Below, piece by piece: positions 8,252-16,517 of a DNA stretch of 56,422 nt. The stretch is from positions 1-56,422 of the forward strand of contig JAFQQD010000071.1 in the NCBI GenBank assembly GCA_017411435.1, in the 5' to 3' direction. The stretch is from Clostridia bacterium (GTDB taxonomy: Bacteria; Bacillota; Clostridia; UMGS1883). The notes under the pieces were generated by a model. It had not been told where the DNA came from and did no database searches. It saw only the letters and a list, made by a program, of their open reading frames with translations. The first letter of the stretch is position 1. The number at the start of each line of letters is the position of its first letter. The position numbers were made by a program, and so were the translations under genes.

Positions 8252-8863
8252 TTATTCCTGAGTTAAAATATATCCGGCAATATTTCTGCCGTTTTTGCGG
8301 TTCTTGGTAAGTTCGCCACCACCCTTGGGATTTACTGCGGCGATATAAAGCCCTGTTACATCCTTAGCAAAGCCCAGCCTTTCCATAAACCTGGATTTGT
8401 CGAGAGAAACTGCATAGACCCTGCCGTCATCATCCTTTAGTGTATCAACAGGGAGCTTTGACAAATCTACATATTCGGAAGCCGTAACAAATACTGACTT
8501 ATCTTCGTATTTAGTAAAAGCTGTTTTTTCAGAAATGAAAATGTCCTGAGTGTCCTTGCCTACAATTTTCTCAAAAACTTCATGAAGGTCGCTTTCAAGG
8601 TCTACCGGATATGCGCTGATGGCGGAAAACTTCTCTCCGTCACCGTTAGCGTCATGCAAAAGAAGCTCAATCGTTTTTTTGTTGTCGTTAAATGTCTGCA
8701 CATTGATGTAATTTTTTCCGATATAGCATATTGAAATGTCAGGTTCTTTTTTCTGAGTCATATTTGAGAAGATGAAGCCTACACAAATTGCTATAAGCAC
8801 CAAAAACAAAATATGCCATTTGTAATACTGCCAGAGTCTTCGCCAGAAATGCTGTTTTCTCAT
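8252..8863 (-). CDS. Single-pass membrane protein of unknown function
   Basis: 203 aa from the ATG at 8863, which has GGAGA upstream; the longer frame from 8986 would run through the promoter. A basic N-terminus (MRKQHFWRRLWQYYKWH) precedes one helix (about 18-36), then an external domain of about 165 residues. It includes SAYPVDLESDLHEVFEKIVG and ends in KNRKNGRNIAGYILTQE. The layout resembles small clostridial YYKWH…-type membrane proteins. No enzyme motif is visible. It lies 38 bp upstream of yajC on the same strand and may lead that operon. Confidence 0.75.
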   Translation of the reverse strand: MRKQHFWRRLWQYYKWHILFLVLIAICVGFIFSNMTQKKEPDISICYIGKNYINVQTFNDNKKTIELLLHDANGDGEKFSAISAYPVDLESDLHEVFEKIVGKDTQDIFISEKTAFTKYEDKSVFVTASEYVDLSKLPVDTLKDDDGRVYAVSLDKSRFMERLGFAKDVTGLYIAAVNPKGGGELTKNRKNGRNIAGYILTQE

Positions 8864-8905
8864 TGTTTGTTCTCCATGTGTATAGAATAATAAAGTATCC
8901 AGTCC

Positions 8906-8943
8906 AATACTAGTATTATACACCAATAATTTCCTTTTTACAA
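8906..8943 (-). promoter_or_regulatory. Promoter of the 8252-8863 gene, with an overlapping palindrome
   Basis: Minus strand TTGTAA (8938-8943), 17-nt spacer, TATAAT (8915-8920). The 12-bp palindrome AATACTAGTATT (8906-8917) overlaps the -10 and the start-site region, so it could be an operator. Confidence 0.6.
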
Positions 8944-8999
8944 GTGTAAAATGTAAAATTTCAAATTCGTTCATAATTAAAATCAAGGGAGGTAATAAA

Positions 9000-10265
9000 G
9001 TGGCGGAGTCTCGTCAGAAATACGGGCTTATAACAGCAATTTCAATGGTTGTCGGAGCAGTTATAGGCAGCGGAGTTTTCTTCAAGACAGAGAATATAAA
9101 TCTTATCACAGGCGGAAGTGTGCTATTTTCCGTAATTGCGTGGGGCATCGGTGCACTTGTTATGATTATGTGTCTTCTGGCTTTTGCGTCAATCACAGGG
9201 AAAAAAGGTGCAGAAGGCGGACTTTACTCCATGGCAAAGGTGCTTTCCGGTGAGAAATATGCATACACAGTCGGCTTTTTTATGGCCGTGGTTTATTATC
9301 CGTCACTTATAAGTGTTTTGTCTTATCTCAGCGCAAAATATACTTTGTTGACTGTCGGTGGAGAAGAGAATGTTTTTTTATGTGTATCTCTTTCGTGTGC
9401 TTTCCTTGTGGCTTCTTTTTTGCAAAATGCCTTATCTCCGCGATTTTCGGGGAAGGTGCAGGTTGTCACAACGGCGCTGAAGCTTGTTCCGCTTATATTT
9501 ATGATTGCACTTGGGATACCAAAGGGTATGCTTCATGAAAACATTACCGCAGGAGGCAGTGTGCCGTTTAAGACGGCGTTTTTCCCTTCGGTAACGGCGA
9601 CACTTTTCGCATATGAAGGCTGGATAAGTGCGACAAGTATTGGAAAAAACCTTAAAAACAGCCGTAGAAATCTGCCGCTCGCACTTTTGATAGGCGGTAC
9701 CCTGATTTCCGCAGTTTATGTTTTATACTATCTTGGAATTATGGGCGCAGTAAAAAGTGAAACCCTCATCAATTACGGTAAAGACGGAATAAATATAGCT
9801 TTTTCAAATATTCTGGGAAGATGGGGGAATCTTCTTACCGCATTTGTTGCAATCTCCTGTTATGGCGCGCTCAATGCCCTTGTAATGGGATGTGGTCACG
9901 CGACAGAAGAAATTTTTGAAAAAAAGCCGACACACGCGTATTCTATAGGCTTTATAATAAGTCTTTTGTGGCTTGTATATCTTATTGGTCATCAGGAAAA
10001 TGTTTTGGCAAGATTCCGGTTTGACAGCACAGAGCTTCCCGTTGTGACTATATATGCGCTTTATATTCCGATTTTCCTCGGCTTTGCAAAAAGTGAAAAG
10101 AACCTTAAGACAACGATTTTGTGTGCAGGAGGAATATGCGCATCACTCTTTGCCGTATTGTGCGGAATACTGGCACATACAGAAGAAATTGTAAATTATG
10201 TAACGATGCTTTCTTCAATAATGATTTTCGGCAGCCTTTTTTACAAAAGCAAGCAAAACCCCTGA
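9000..10265 (+). CDS. APC-superfamily amino-acid permease
   Basis: 421 aa starting at GTG with GGGAGG eight bases upstream. About 12 membrane helices. The first carries GAVIGSGVFFKTENI, the substrate-binding unwound helix of APC transporters (basic amino acid/polyamine antiporter and LAT branches). The FAYEGWISATSIGKNLKN motif in helix 6 also fits. It likely imports or exchanges an amino acid across the cytoplasmic membrane; the substrate cannot be read from sequence. It is transcribed alone, divergent from the preceding gene, with a terminator overlapping its stop codon. Confidence 0.88.
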   Translation: MAESRQKYGLITAISMVVGAVIGSGVFFKTENINLITGGSVLFSVIAWGIGALVMIMCLLAFASITGKKGAEGGLYSMAKVLSGEKYAYTVGFFMAVVYYPSLISVLSYLSAKYTLLTVGGEENVFLCVSLSCAFLVASFLQNALSPRFSGKVQVVTTALKLVPLIFMIALGIPKGMLHENITAGGSVPFKTAFFPSVTATLFAYEGWISATSIGKNLKNSRRNLPLALLIGGTLISAVYVLYYLGIMGAVKSETLINYGKDGINIAFSNILGRWGNLLTAFVAISCYGALNALVMGCGHATEEIFEKKPTHAYSIGFIISLLWLVYLIGHQENVLARFRFDSTELPVVTIYALYIPIFLGFAKSEKNLKTTILCAGGICASLFAVLCGILAHTEEIVNYVTMLSSIMIFGSLFYKSKQNP

Positions 10266-10290
10266 AAATACGATTTTCAGGGGTTCTCTT
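10259..10290 (+). terminator. Terminator of the permease gene
   Basis: Stem CCCCTGAAAA (10259-10268) with TTTTCAGGGG (10274-10283), then TTCTCTT. The TGA stop lies inside the left arm. Confidence 0.8.
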
Positions 10291-10405
10291 ATGCATATGA
10301 AAGTTGTTTCTGCCTTTTAACAGTCAGTCAGGAATATCCGCTGCCTGGAAAAAATATCTATTTTTATATTTTGCTTGCAATTGACCGACTTTTTCAATGT
10401 CTGCT

Positions 10406-10999
10406 TTATTTCATTTCGCGTCTTCCTTCGATAGCGCGTGAAAGCGTCACTTCATCGGCATATTCAATATTTCCGTCCACGGGGATACCGTGAGCAATTC
10501 TTGTAACTGTTATTCCCATCGGTTTAAGAAGCCTTGCTATGTAAGTTGCAGTAGCTTCGCCTTCAATTGTGGGGTTGGTTGCCATAATAACCTCAGTAAC
10601 CTCACTCGTAAGACGGGGAAGAAGCTCCTTTATCTTGATGTCATCGGGGCCGATATTATCCATCGGGGAAATCGCTCCGTGAAGGACATGATAAAGACCG
10701 TTATACTCCCTTGTTTTTTCAAGAGCCGTTACATCCTTGGGACTTTCCATTACGCAGATAACATTTCTGTCACGCCTCTGAGAAGAGCAAATATCGCACA
10801 AATCCTTGTCCGTAAGATTCTGACATTCACGGCATAAATGGACACTGCTTTTTGCCTTGTTAATCGCGTCTATAAAACGCTGCGCCTTTTCCTGAGACAT
10901 ATTCATCATATGAAAAGCAAGCCTTACCGCGCTCTTATGCCCGATGCCGGGAAGCTTATTAAATTCGTCTATAAGTTCCTGTAATGAAACGGGATACAT
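10406..10999 (-). CDS. recR: Recombination mediator RecR
   Basis: 197 aa, normal for RecR. A helix-hairpin-helix ([16 protein letters not shown]) is followed by a four-Cys zinc finger (Cys56, 59, 68, 71) and a Toprim domain ([31 protein letters not shown]). RecR works with RecF and RecO to load RecA at gaps. It is the third gene of the dnaX-ybaB-recR series typical of Firmicutes, 38 bp after ybaB. Confidence 0.97.
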   Translation of the reverse strand: MYPVSLQELIDEFNKLPGIGHKSAVRLAFHMMNMSQEKAQRFIDAINKAKSSVHLCRECQNLTDKDLCDICSSQRRDRNVICVMESPKDVTALEKTREYNGLYHVLHGAISPMDNIGPDDIKIKELLPRLTSEVTEVIMATNPTIEGEATATYIARLLKPMGITVTRIAHGIPVDGNIEYADEVTLSRAIEGRREMK

Positions 11000-11037
11000 C
11001 TACCTCAGCTCCTGATAACAAAACTTTTGCTTCGAAA

Positions 11038-11391
11038 TTAAAATAAACCGGGAATACTCATTCCGCCTGTAAGCCCTTTAAGATTGTTTGCCTGCGCCTC
11101 ATCAGTTTTGCGAAGAACTTCGTTAACAGCAGAAACTATCATATCTTCAAGCATTTCCACATCATCGGGGTCAAGAGCATCGGGAGAAATCTTTATTTCA
11201 AGGATTTCCTTGCTGCCGCTTGCCTTTACACTTACTGCACCGCCGCCGACGCTTGCTTCAAATTCCTGAGCGTTAAGCGCCTCCTGTGCTTTAAGCATTT
11301 CTTCCTGCATTTTCTGGGCCTGCTTAATCATATTATTCATATTACCCATGCCGCCCATACCCATATTTCTGGGGAAACCGCCTTTTGCCAT
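11038..11391 (-). CDS. ybaB: YbaB/EbfC family nucleoid-associated protein
   Basis: 117 aa from the ATG at 11391 ([11 protein letters not shown]…), preceded by AAGGATG; the longer frame would overlap dnaX. A Gly/Met-rich N-terminus leads to [19 protein letters not shown] and a beta core with [24 protein letters not shown], the family hallmark. It forms a small DNA-binding dimer whose gene sits between dnaX and recR in most bacteria, as here. Confidence 0.95.
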   Translation of the reverse strand: MAKGGFPRNMGMGGMGNMNNMIKQAQKMQEEMLKAQEALNAQEFEASVGGGAVSVKASGSKEILEIKISPDALDPDDVEMLEDMIVSAVNEVLRKTDEAQANNLKGLTGGMSIPGLF

Positions 11392-11419
11392 ATCAAAACA
11401 TCCTTTCTTAAGACAATAC

Positions 11420-12997
11420 TTATTCAATATTAGTTATAGGGAGATTCATTATATCATCCAACGGGTCGTGTTCTTTTTTCTGCATGGTGAAGGCGAAATC
11501 GCTCTCAAGCCTTGCAATTGTATTTGCATCAAGACCTGTATGCGCCTTTACCGCATCGTTAATCTGGTCAATTCCGTCCTGTACCATATCGCAAAATGCC
11601 CTGCCACCGTCATCGGGGAAGGTAAGCGCGAGTTTTCCTTTCTCCTCACGAAGAGTTGCATTTCCAAGTGCCGTAAAAAGAAGTATGCTTCCCGAAAGGT
11701 CGTTTAATACCTCGGGCCACGCACTTTTAATCTTTGAGAGAAACTCGCTTGGGAGAATTTCCTTTTTGGGAGCAGGCTTTACAGCCTCTTCCTTTTTCTT
11801 TTCCTCAGTCTTTTTCTTCGGTGCAGTATTTACAGGAGAGGAAACATTTACAGCTCCGCTTTCTATTTTCCTTTCAAGCTCAGCAATTCTTGATAAAAGT
11901 GCGTCAACACTTATATCATTGTTTTTGGTGCAAAGCTTTATAAGTGCACTTTCAAAAACGGTTCTGGGACTTGTCATATACCTTGCAACGGAAATCGCCT
12001 CGGAAAGGACTTTTATCGCGTAAAGAAGTCTTTCGGTTGAAAAGCCCTTTGCAATAGCCGTAAGCCTTTCGTACTCATCCTCATCAAAATCACTTTTGCT
12101 TGTTCCTGAAACAGATATGATAAGCATATCACGCATTGCGCGGATAAGCGTTTCCATAAAGGGCGAGAGGTTTTTACCGCGTGAGCATACATTATCTATA
12201 CATTCGATAACCCCGGTAACACTGTAAGAAGAAATATGTGAGCAAAGCTCAATTGCCGTATCGTTTTCCGCTCTGCCAAGGAAATCAGACACAAATTCCG
12301 TGTCAATCTCCCTGCCCGATGCGATACACGGCTCAAGAGCACTGAGCGCATCTCTGAGCGACCCGTCAGCGTGCGAGGCAATCATACGCAGAGCCTTTTC
12401 CTCTGCCATAATGCCTTCTGCGTTACAGATGTATTCAAGTCTGTTGTAAATATCCTCAGGCGTAATTCTCTTAAAGTCAAAACACTGACATCTTGAAGAA
12501 ATTGTGCCTAAAACCTTATTCGCCTCAGTTGTAGCGAGGACGAATTTAACATGTGCAGGAGGTTCCTCAAGCAATTTCAAAAGTGCATTGAATGCATCAC
12601 GGCTGAGCGCGTGCACTTCGTCAATGATGTAAACCTTGTATTTTGTAATTGCGGCAGTATAGCTTGCTTCTTCGCGAAGAGTTCGTATGTTGTCGACACC
12701 GCTGTTGCTTGCCGCATCAATTTCGATTATATCCATAATACTGCCATTTTCAATGCCTTGACAGGTAGCACATTTATTGCAGGGGTTACCGTCAATGGGG
12801 CTTTCACAGTTTATGGCTTTGCTGAGTATTCTTGCAGTAGAGGTTTTACCCGTTCCGCGCGTTCCGCAGAAAAGGAAAGCATGGCCACATACATTATTCT
12901 TTATTTCATTTTTAATGGTCTGGGTAACATGCTGCTGCCCGACAACATCATCAAAAGTTTTCGGACGCCATTTTCTGTAAAGAGTCTGATGCTCCAT
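11420..12997 (-). CDS. dnaX: DNA polymerase III subunits gamma and tau
   Basis: 525 aa from the ATG at 12997, which has GGGAGG seven bases upstream. [20 protein letters not shown] opens the AAA+ clamp-loader module. [12 protein letters not shown] is Walker A, the Cys block CNKCATC binds zinc, [19 protein letters not shown] is Walker B, and ATTEANKV and SRCQ give sensor 1 and the arginine finger. A Lys/Glu/Pro-rich linker (about 390-415) leads to a shorter tau-like end. The gene follows the SRP RNA, the standard Firmicutes order. No clear frameshift signal was found. Confidence 0.97.
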   Translation of the reverse strand: MEHQTLYRKWRPKTFDDVVGQQHVTQTIKNEIKNNVCGHAFLFCGTRGTGKTSTARILSKAINCESPIDGNPCNKCATCQGIENGSIMDIIEIDAASNSGVDNIRTLREEASYTAAITKYKVYIIDEVHALSRDAFNALLKLLEEPPAHVKFVLATTEANKVLGTISSRCQCFDFKRITPEDIYNRLEYICNAEGIMAEEKALRMIASHADGSLRDALSALEPCIASGREIDTEFVSDFLGRAENDTAIELCSHISSYSVTGVIECIDNVCSRGKNLSPFMETLIRAMRDMLIISVSGTSKSDFDEDEYERLTAIAKGFSTERLLYAIKVLSEAISVARYMTSPRTVFESALIKLCTKNNDISVDALLSRIAELERKIESGAVNVSSPVNTAPKKKTEEKKKEEAVKPAPKKEILPSEFLSKIKSAWPEVLNDLSGSILLFTALGNATLREEKGKLALTFPDDGGRAFCDMVQDGIDQINDAVKAHTGLDANTIARLESDFAFTMQKKEHDPLDDIMNLPITNIE

Positions 12998-13022
12998 GCC
13001 AATACCTCCCTTATGTAAATTA

Positions 13023-13165
13023 AGGGATAAAACCAAGCCGTTTTTATCCCTCGAAATCTATAAAATTCGTCAAAAACGGGGGCGTGTACCTCGTTTTTGA
13101 CTCCTTGAAAGGGCTGGCACGGTGAGTGCCGCGCGAGCGAAAGCCCTTCACTCGAAGCGAATGCT
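13023..13165 (-). other. Structured spacer between SRP RNA and dnaX
   Basis: Three inverted repeats lie here. GTCAAAAACG (13069-13078) pairs with 13092-13101. A GGGATAAAA-type stem at about 13023-13051 lies just before the dnaX ribosome site. Two nested hairpins occupy about 13105-13150 (GGCAC/GTGCC within AAGGGCT/AGCCCTT). On the minus strand the first could be a terminator or leader element. No gene was found. Confidence 0.45.
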
Positions 13166-13169
13166 TTTA

Positions 13170-13230
13170 GGGGGACGGGGACATTATTGTAAGCCGCAGG
13201 CGTAACAAAAATTGACCTGTCCCCAAACTT
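13170..13230. repeat. Diverged inverted pair of repeat family A
   Basis: GGGGGACGGGGACATTATTG at 13170 on the plus strand faces its relative on the minus strand at 13205-13230 (TTTGGGGACAGGTCAATTTT). Both resemble the family A core at 18400-18428. Confidence 0.5.
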
Positions 13231-13248
13231 AAAACTTTTGCTTCGAAA

Positions 13249-13268
13249 GGATGGCGTTGCCATCCGGA
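13249..13268 (-). terminator. Possible terminator of the SRP RNA
   Basis: Hairpin GGATGGC-AAC-GCCATCC on the minus strand directly after the predicted RNA 3' end, followed by only three T. It is a weak candidate. Confidence 0.45.
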
Positions 13269-13272
13269 TATT

Positions 13273-13541
13273 TGCCGTACACCCCGAAATCGACATTCTC
13301 TTATATGCGGAAATCATCCAGTTAGCTCGGATCAGGCACCCTCACGGCACATGACGGAAACCGCTTATTGCTGCTCGGTTCCCCGCCTGACAAGGTTCAC
13401 GGGCCGCCATTGCGCGAGACCCAATCGTCAACACCACTTAAATGCTCCAGCCAGACAAAAAAATGCCTCAATCGGGGACATAACCTCCGCTATAGCGGGT
13501 TGCGGATACAGGGCACCGCTACCTCCCCGGCCGGTACAGCC
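13273..13541 (-). ncRNA. ffs: Signal recognition particle RNA, large Firmicutes type with Alu domain
   Basis: About 269 nt, close to the 271 nt of B. subtilis scRNA. Read on the minus strand, the 5' part has GGGGAGGTAGCGGTGCCCTG and CCGCTATAGCGG, the conserved Alu-domain blocks. The middle has TGTCAGGCGGGGAACCGAGC followed by AGCAATAAG, the helix 8 segment that binds Ffh. Near the 3' end stands GGTGCCTGATCCGAGCTAAC. The end GGTGTACGGCA resembles the Bacillus 3' end. The RNA forms the SRP with Ffh for cotranslational targeting. A consensus promoter and the dnaX position agree. Exact ends are estimates. Confidence 0.93.
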
Positions 13542-13546
13542 CCATT

Positions 13547-13575
13547 AGTATAACATAAAGGACGAAATTTATCAA
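13547..13575 (-). promoter_or_regulatory. SRP RNA promoter
   Basis: Minus strand TTGATA (13570-13575), 17-nt spacer, TATACT (13547-13552), about seven bases before the predicted RNA 5' end. Confidence 0.85.
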
Positions 13576-13594
13576 TAGTTTTTAGATAAAAAAC

Positions 13595-13623
13595 TTTACT
13601 AACTCACTTTTTTGTGGTACAAT
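13595..13623 (+). promoter_or_regulatory. Promoter of the 13677 gene
   Basis: TTTACT, 17-nt spacer, TACAAT, divergent from the SRP RNA promoter 20 bp away. Confidence 0.7.
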
Positions 13624-13676
13624 ATCATAAATAAAAGTGTAAGTTACTACCAATCAACATATTAAGGAGTGTTACC

Positions 13677-13961
13677 ATGAGCGCAGAGCAGACAATTTTT
13701 ACCTATAAGGGGAAACCCATGGTTCGCCGCGGAGATGTAATCTACTACGGCGATTTGAAGGAAAAATATATCATTATCTTCACAATCAAGTCAAAGAAAA
13801 AGGTAGGCGACCTTGAAGTTGCTGACAGCATAACAATCGATTTGTGCACAAATCGTGGCGTTGGCAAGGAGAAGGTTATAAAGAAGGCAAACCGCGAAAG
13901 CCTTTTTGAAGCAATTGACATTGCTGAATTCTGGCTTGAGGATGCGATAGAAAACGGCTAA
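13677..13961 (+). CDS. Small conserved-looking protein of unknown function
   Basis: 94 aa with a strong ribosome site (AAGGAGTG) and its own promoter and terminator, so it is a real monocistronic gene. The N-terminal half is beta-rich (FTYKGKPMVRRGDVIYYGD, KYIIIFTIKS). The C-terminal half is charged and helical (KEKVIKKANRESLFEAIDIA, EFWLEDAIE). No signal peptide, membrane helix or known motif is seen. Its place beside the SRP RNA does not by itself suggest a role. Confidence 0.8.
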   Translation: MSAEQTIFTYKGKPMVRRGDVIYYGDLKEKYIIIFTIKSKKKVGDLEVADSITIDLCTNRGVGKEKVIKKANRESLFEAIDIAEFWLEDAIENG

Positions 13962-13971
13962 AAGATAATGT

Positions 13972-14010
13972 GCCAAAATCGAGGTCACGCCCCGATTTTG
14001 GCTATTTTAG
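13972..14010 (+). terminator. Terminator after the 13677 gene
   Basis: Stem GCCAAAATCG (13972-13981) with CGATTTTGGC (13993-14002), then TATTTTAG. Confidence 0.75.
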
Positions 14011-14065
14011 CATTAAGGGGAGGACCCTTCTAATAATCCCCTTTTGTAAAAGGAAGTGTTTTCAG

Positions 14066-15508
14066 ATGTTAAAAGAACAAAACTACACAATGCTTGCCGA
14101 TTTTTACGAGTTTACAATGGCAAACGGATACTTTATGAATGACTACTCGGAAAAAATCTGCTATTTCGACCTTTATTTCCGGTCTGTTCCCGATGACGGG
14201 GGATTTGCCATTATGGCAGGCACCGAGCAGGTAGTGGAATATCTCAATAATCTTAAATTTGATGATGACGATATTGAGTATTTCAGGAGCAAAAACCTTT
14301 TTGATGAAAAGTTTTTGGAATACCTCAGAAACTTCAAATTCCAATGTGATGTCTGGGCAATGCCCGAGGGCACACCGGTGTTCCCGAACGAGCCTCTTGT
14401 AATCGTTCGCGGCCCTGCTATTCAGGCGCAGCTCGTTGAAACAATGCTGCTTCTTCTCGTAAACCATCAGACGCTTATCGCGACCAAGACCAACAGGATT
14501 GTCCGTGCTGCAGACGGACGGGCAGTTATGGAATTCGGCTCACGCCGCGCCCACGGTGCAAGCAGTGCAATCCTCGGTGCAAGGGCGGCATATATCGCAG
14601 GCTGCGTAGGTACTGCTAATACTTTAAGCGACGAGCTTTATGGAATTCCTGCACTTGGTACAATGGCACACAGCTGGGTGCAGATGTTCCCCACAGAATA
14701 TGACGCATTCCGCGCATATGCCGAGGTTTATCCGTCAAGCTGTACGCTGCTTATCGACACATACAATGTTCTTAAAAGCGGACTACCCAACGCTATCCGT
14801 GTTTTCAAGGAGGTTGTTGTCCCCAAGGGCTTCAGACCCAAGGGCGTTCGTATTGACAGCGGTGACATCACATATCTCACTAAGAAAATCCGCAAGGAGC
14901 TTGACCGCGAAGGGTTTGAGGACTGTGCAATCGTAGTGTCAAACTCTCTTGACGAATATATCATCCGCGATACCCTTTCACATGGAGCGCAGATAGATTC
15001 TTTCGGTGTAGGCGAGAGGCTTATTACCGCAAGAAGCTGGCCTGTTTTCGGCGGTGTGTATAAACTTGTGGGCGTTGAGGAGGGCGGAAAAGTCGTTCCC
15101 AAAATCAAGATAAGCGAAAATGCCGCGAAAATCACGACTCCCGATTTTAAGCAGGTTTACAGACTTTACGACAACGAAACGGGCAAGGCTATTGCCGATG
15201 TAATGACTCTTCACGATGAAGAAATTGACGATACAAAACCCTGCGAAATCTTCCACCCCATTCACACATGGAAGAAAAAGACTGTAACTAACTTTACCGC
15301 AAGAAAACTTCTTGTGAAGATTTTTGAAAACGGAAAACAGATTGCACGGCTTCCTGAACTTTCCGAGATTCGTCAGTACTGCAAAGAGCAGGTTGATACA
15401 ATATGGGACGAAGTAAAGCGCTTTGAAAATCCGCATACTTATTATGTGGATTTGTCGCCTGAATTGTGGAAAGTAAAACACGAGCTGTTAGAAAAGTACT
15501 CCAACTAA
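14066..15508 (+). CDS. pncB: Nicotinate phosphoribosyltransferase
   Basis: 480 aa from the ATG at 14066 (MLKEQNYTMLADFYEFTMAN), with AAAGGAAG upstream; the longer frame runs through the terminator. The enzyme converts nicotinate and PRPP to nicotinate mononucleotide in NAD salvage, using ATP through a phosphohistidine. Motifs: MEFGSRRAHG, GTMAHSWVQMF (the His is the usual phosphorylation site) and RIDSGDITYLTKKIR (phosphate binding). The length fits the clostridial group. rsmA starts 18 bp downstream and is likely co-transcribed. Confidence 0.96.
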   Translation: MLKEQNYTMLADFYEFTMANGYFMNDYSEKICYFDLYFRSVPDDGGFAIMAGTEQVVEYLNNLKFDDDDIEYFRSKNLFDEKFLEYLRNFKFQCDVWAMPEGTPVFPNEPLVIVRGPAIQAQLVETMLLLLVNHQTLIATKTNRIVRAADGRAVMEFGSRRAHGASSAILGARAAYIAGCVGTANTLSDELYGIPALGTMAHSWVQMFPTEYDAFRAYAEVYPSSCTLLIDTYNVLKSGLPNAIRVFKEVVVPKGFRPKGVRIDSGDITYLTKKIRKELDREGFEDCAIVVSNSLDEYIIRDTLSHGAQIDSFGVGERLITARSWPVFGGVYKLVGVEEGGKVVPKIKISENAAKITTPDFKQVYRLYDNETGKAIADVMTLHDEEIDDTKPCEIFHPIHTWKKKTVTNFTARKLLVKIFENGKQIARLPELSEIRQYCKEQVDTIWDEVKRFENPHTYYVDLSPELWKVKHELLEKYSN

Positions 15509-15526
15509 AATTAACGGAGGACAAGC

Positions 15527-16381
15527 ATGTACGAACTTACCGACCCGAAAATAATTAAATATCTGTGCCAGAAGTACGGCTTCACATTTTCCAAAAGCAT
15601 GGGACAGAACTTTATTACAGACCCGTCTGTGCCGCTTGCTATGGCGCAGGATGCTACCGAAACTGCGCAGGGTGTTATTGAAATCGGCCCCGGTTTCGGT
15701 ACGCTTACCGCACCTCTTGCAACGATGGCAGAAAAAGTTATCTCAATCGAACTCGATAAACGGCTACAGAAAGTTCTTTCCGAAACACTTGCAGGCTTTT
15801 CAAATGTGTCTTTTATATGGGAAGACTGCCTTAAAGTAAACCTTAGTGAACTTATTGAAAAAGAGTTTCCGGGTATGGATGTAAGCGTAGCGGCAAATCT
15901 TCCGTATTATATAACGACTCCTATCATAATGAACCTTCTTGAAAGCAGACTTCCTTTCAAAAAAGTGGTTGTTATGATTCAGAAGGAAGTTGCAGAGCGT
16001 CTATGTGCAAAACCGGGAAGTAAAGATTACGGTGCGATAAGTATTGCAACCCAGTATTTTTCAAGACCGCAAATCATAAAGCATGTTCCTGCAGGAGCAT
16101 TTATCCCTGCACCTAAGGTTGACAGTAGCGTTGTGAGTATGGAAATACTTCCCAGACCGTCTGTTGCACCCCGTGACGAAAAACTTTTCTTCAAACTTAT
16201 AAAGGCGGCGTTTTCACAACGCAGAAAGACGCTTGTAAATGCACTTTCAAGCAGCGGAGCATTCGGCTCGAAGGAAGAAATACAAAAGGCGATAGAGAAG
16301 CTTTGCTTTCCTCCGTCAATACGCGGAGAGGCACTTTCAATCGAGGAATTCTGTGCATTAAGTGATTATTTTACAAAGTGA
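15527..16381 (+). CDS. rsmA: 16S rRNA dimethyladenosine transferase RsmA (KsgA)
   Basis: 284 aa. SAM-dependent dimethylation of the two adjacent adenines in the 3' helix of 16S rRNA. QNFITDPSV and GVIEIGPGFGTLTAPLA (motif I) are followed by the acidic end of beta 2, ISIELDKRL. NLPYYITTPIIM is the catalytic NLPY motif. The C-terminal helical domain contains AAFSQRRKTLVNALS. GGAGG precedes the ATG. Length is normal and a strong terminator follows. Confidence 0.97.
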   Translation: MYELTDPKIIKYLCQKYGFTFSKSMGQNFITDPSVPLAMAQDATETAQGVIEIGPGFGTLTAPLATMAEKVISIELDKRLQKVLSETLAGFSNVSFIWEDCLKVNLSELIEKEFPGMDVSVAANLPYYITTPIIMNLLESRLPFKKVVVMIQKEVAERLCAKPGSKDYGAISIATQYFSRPQIIKHVPAGAFIPAPKVDSSVVSMEILPRPSVAPRDEKLFFKLIKAAFSQRRKTLVNALSSSGAFGSKEEIQKAIEKLCFPPSIRGEALSIEEFCALSDYFTK

Positions 16382-16384
16382 TGA

Positions 16385-16426
16385 TTAGCGAGTAACCTTT
16401 ATTTTGGTTGCTCGCTAAATTTTTTT
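16385..16426 (+). terminator. Terminator of pncB-rsmA
   Basis: A 13-bp stem (16385-16397 with 16406-16418, arm TTAGCGAGTAACC) followed by ATTTTTTT. Confidence 0.92.
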
Positions 16427-16446
16427 GCTAAAATACAAAAAAACAG

Positions 16447-16475
16447 TAGACAAATATCGATTTATACTATATAAT
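16447..16475 (+). promoter_or_regulatory. pckG promoter
   Basis: TAGACA, 17-nt spacer, TATAAT, 42 bp before the pckG ATG. Confidence 0.75.
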
Positions 16476-16517
16476 GTTAAGCAGGGAAATTTGAGTTTTT
16501 GAAAGGAGAAATATAAT

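Noticed and set aside
12901-13317. 138-codon minus-strand frame running from the SRP RNA 3' end into dnaX
   Set aside because: It overlaps the 3' part of the SRP RNA, the hairpin spacer and the dnaX start in another frame; its composition is not protein-like.
13351-13553. Two overlapping plus-strand frames of about 60 codons
   Set aside because: They are antisense to the SRP RNA, whose conserved blocks and promoter explain the sequence.
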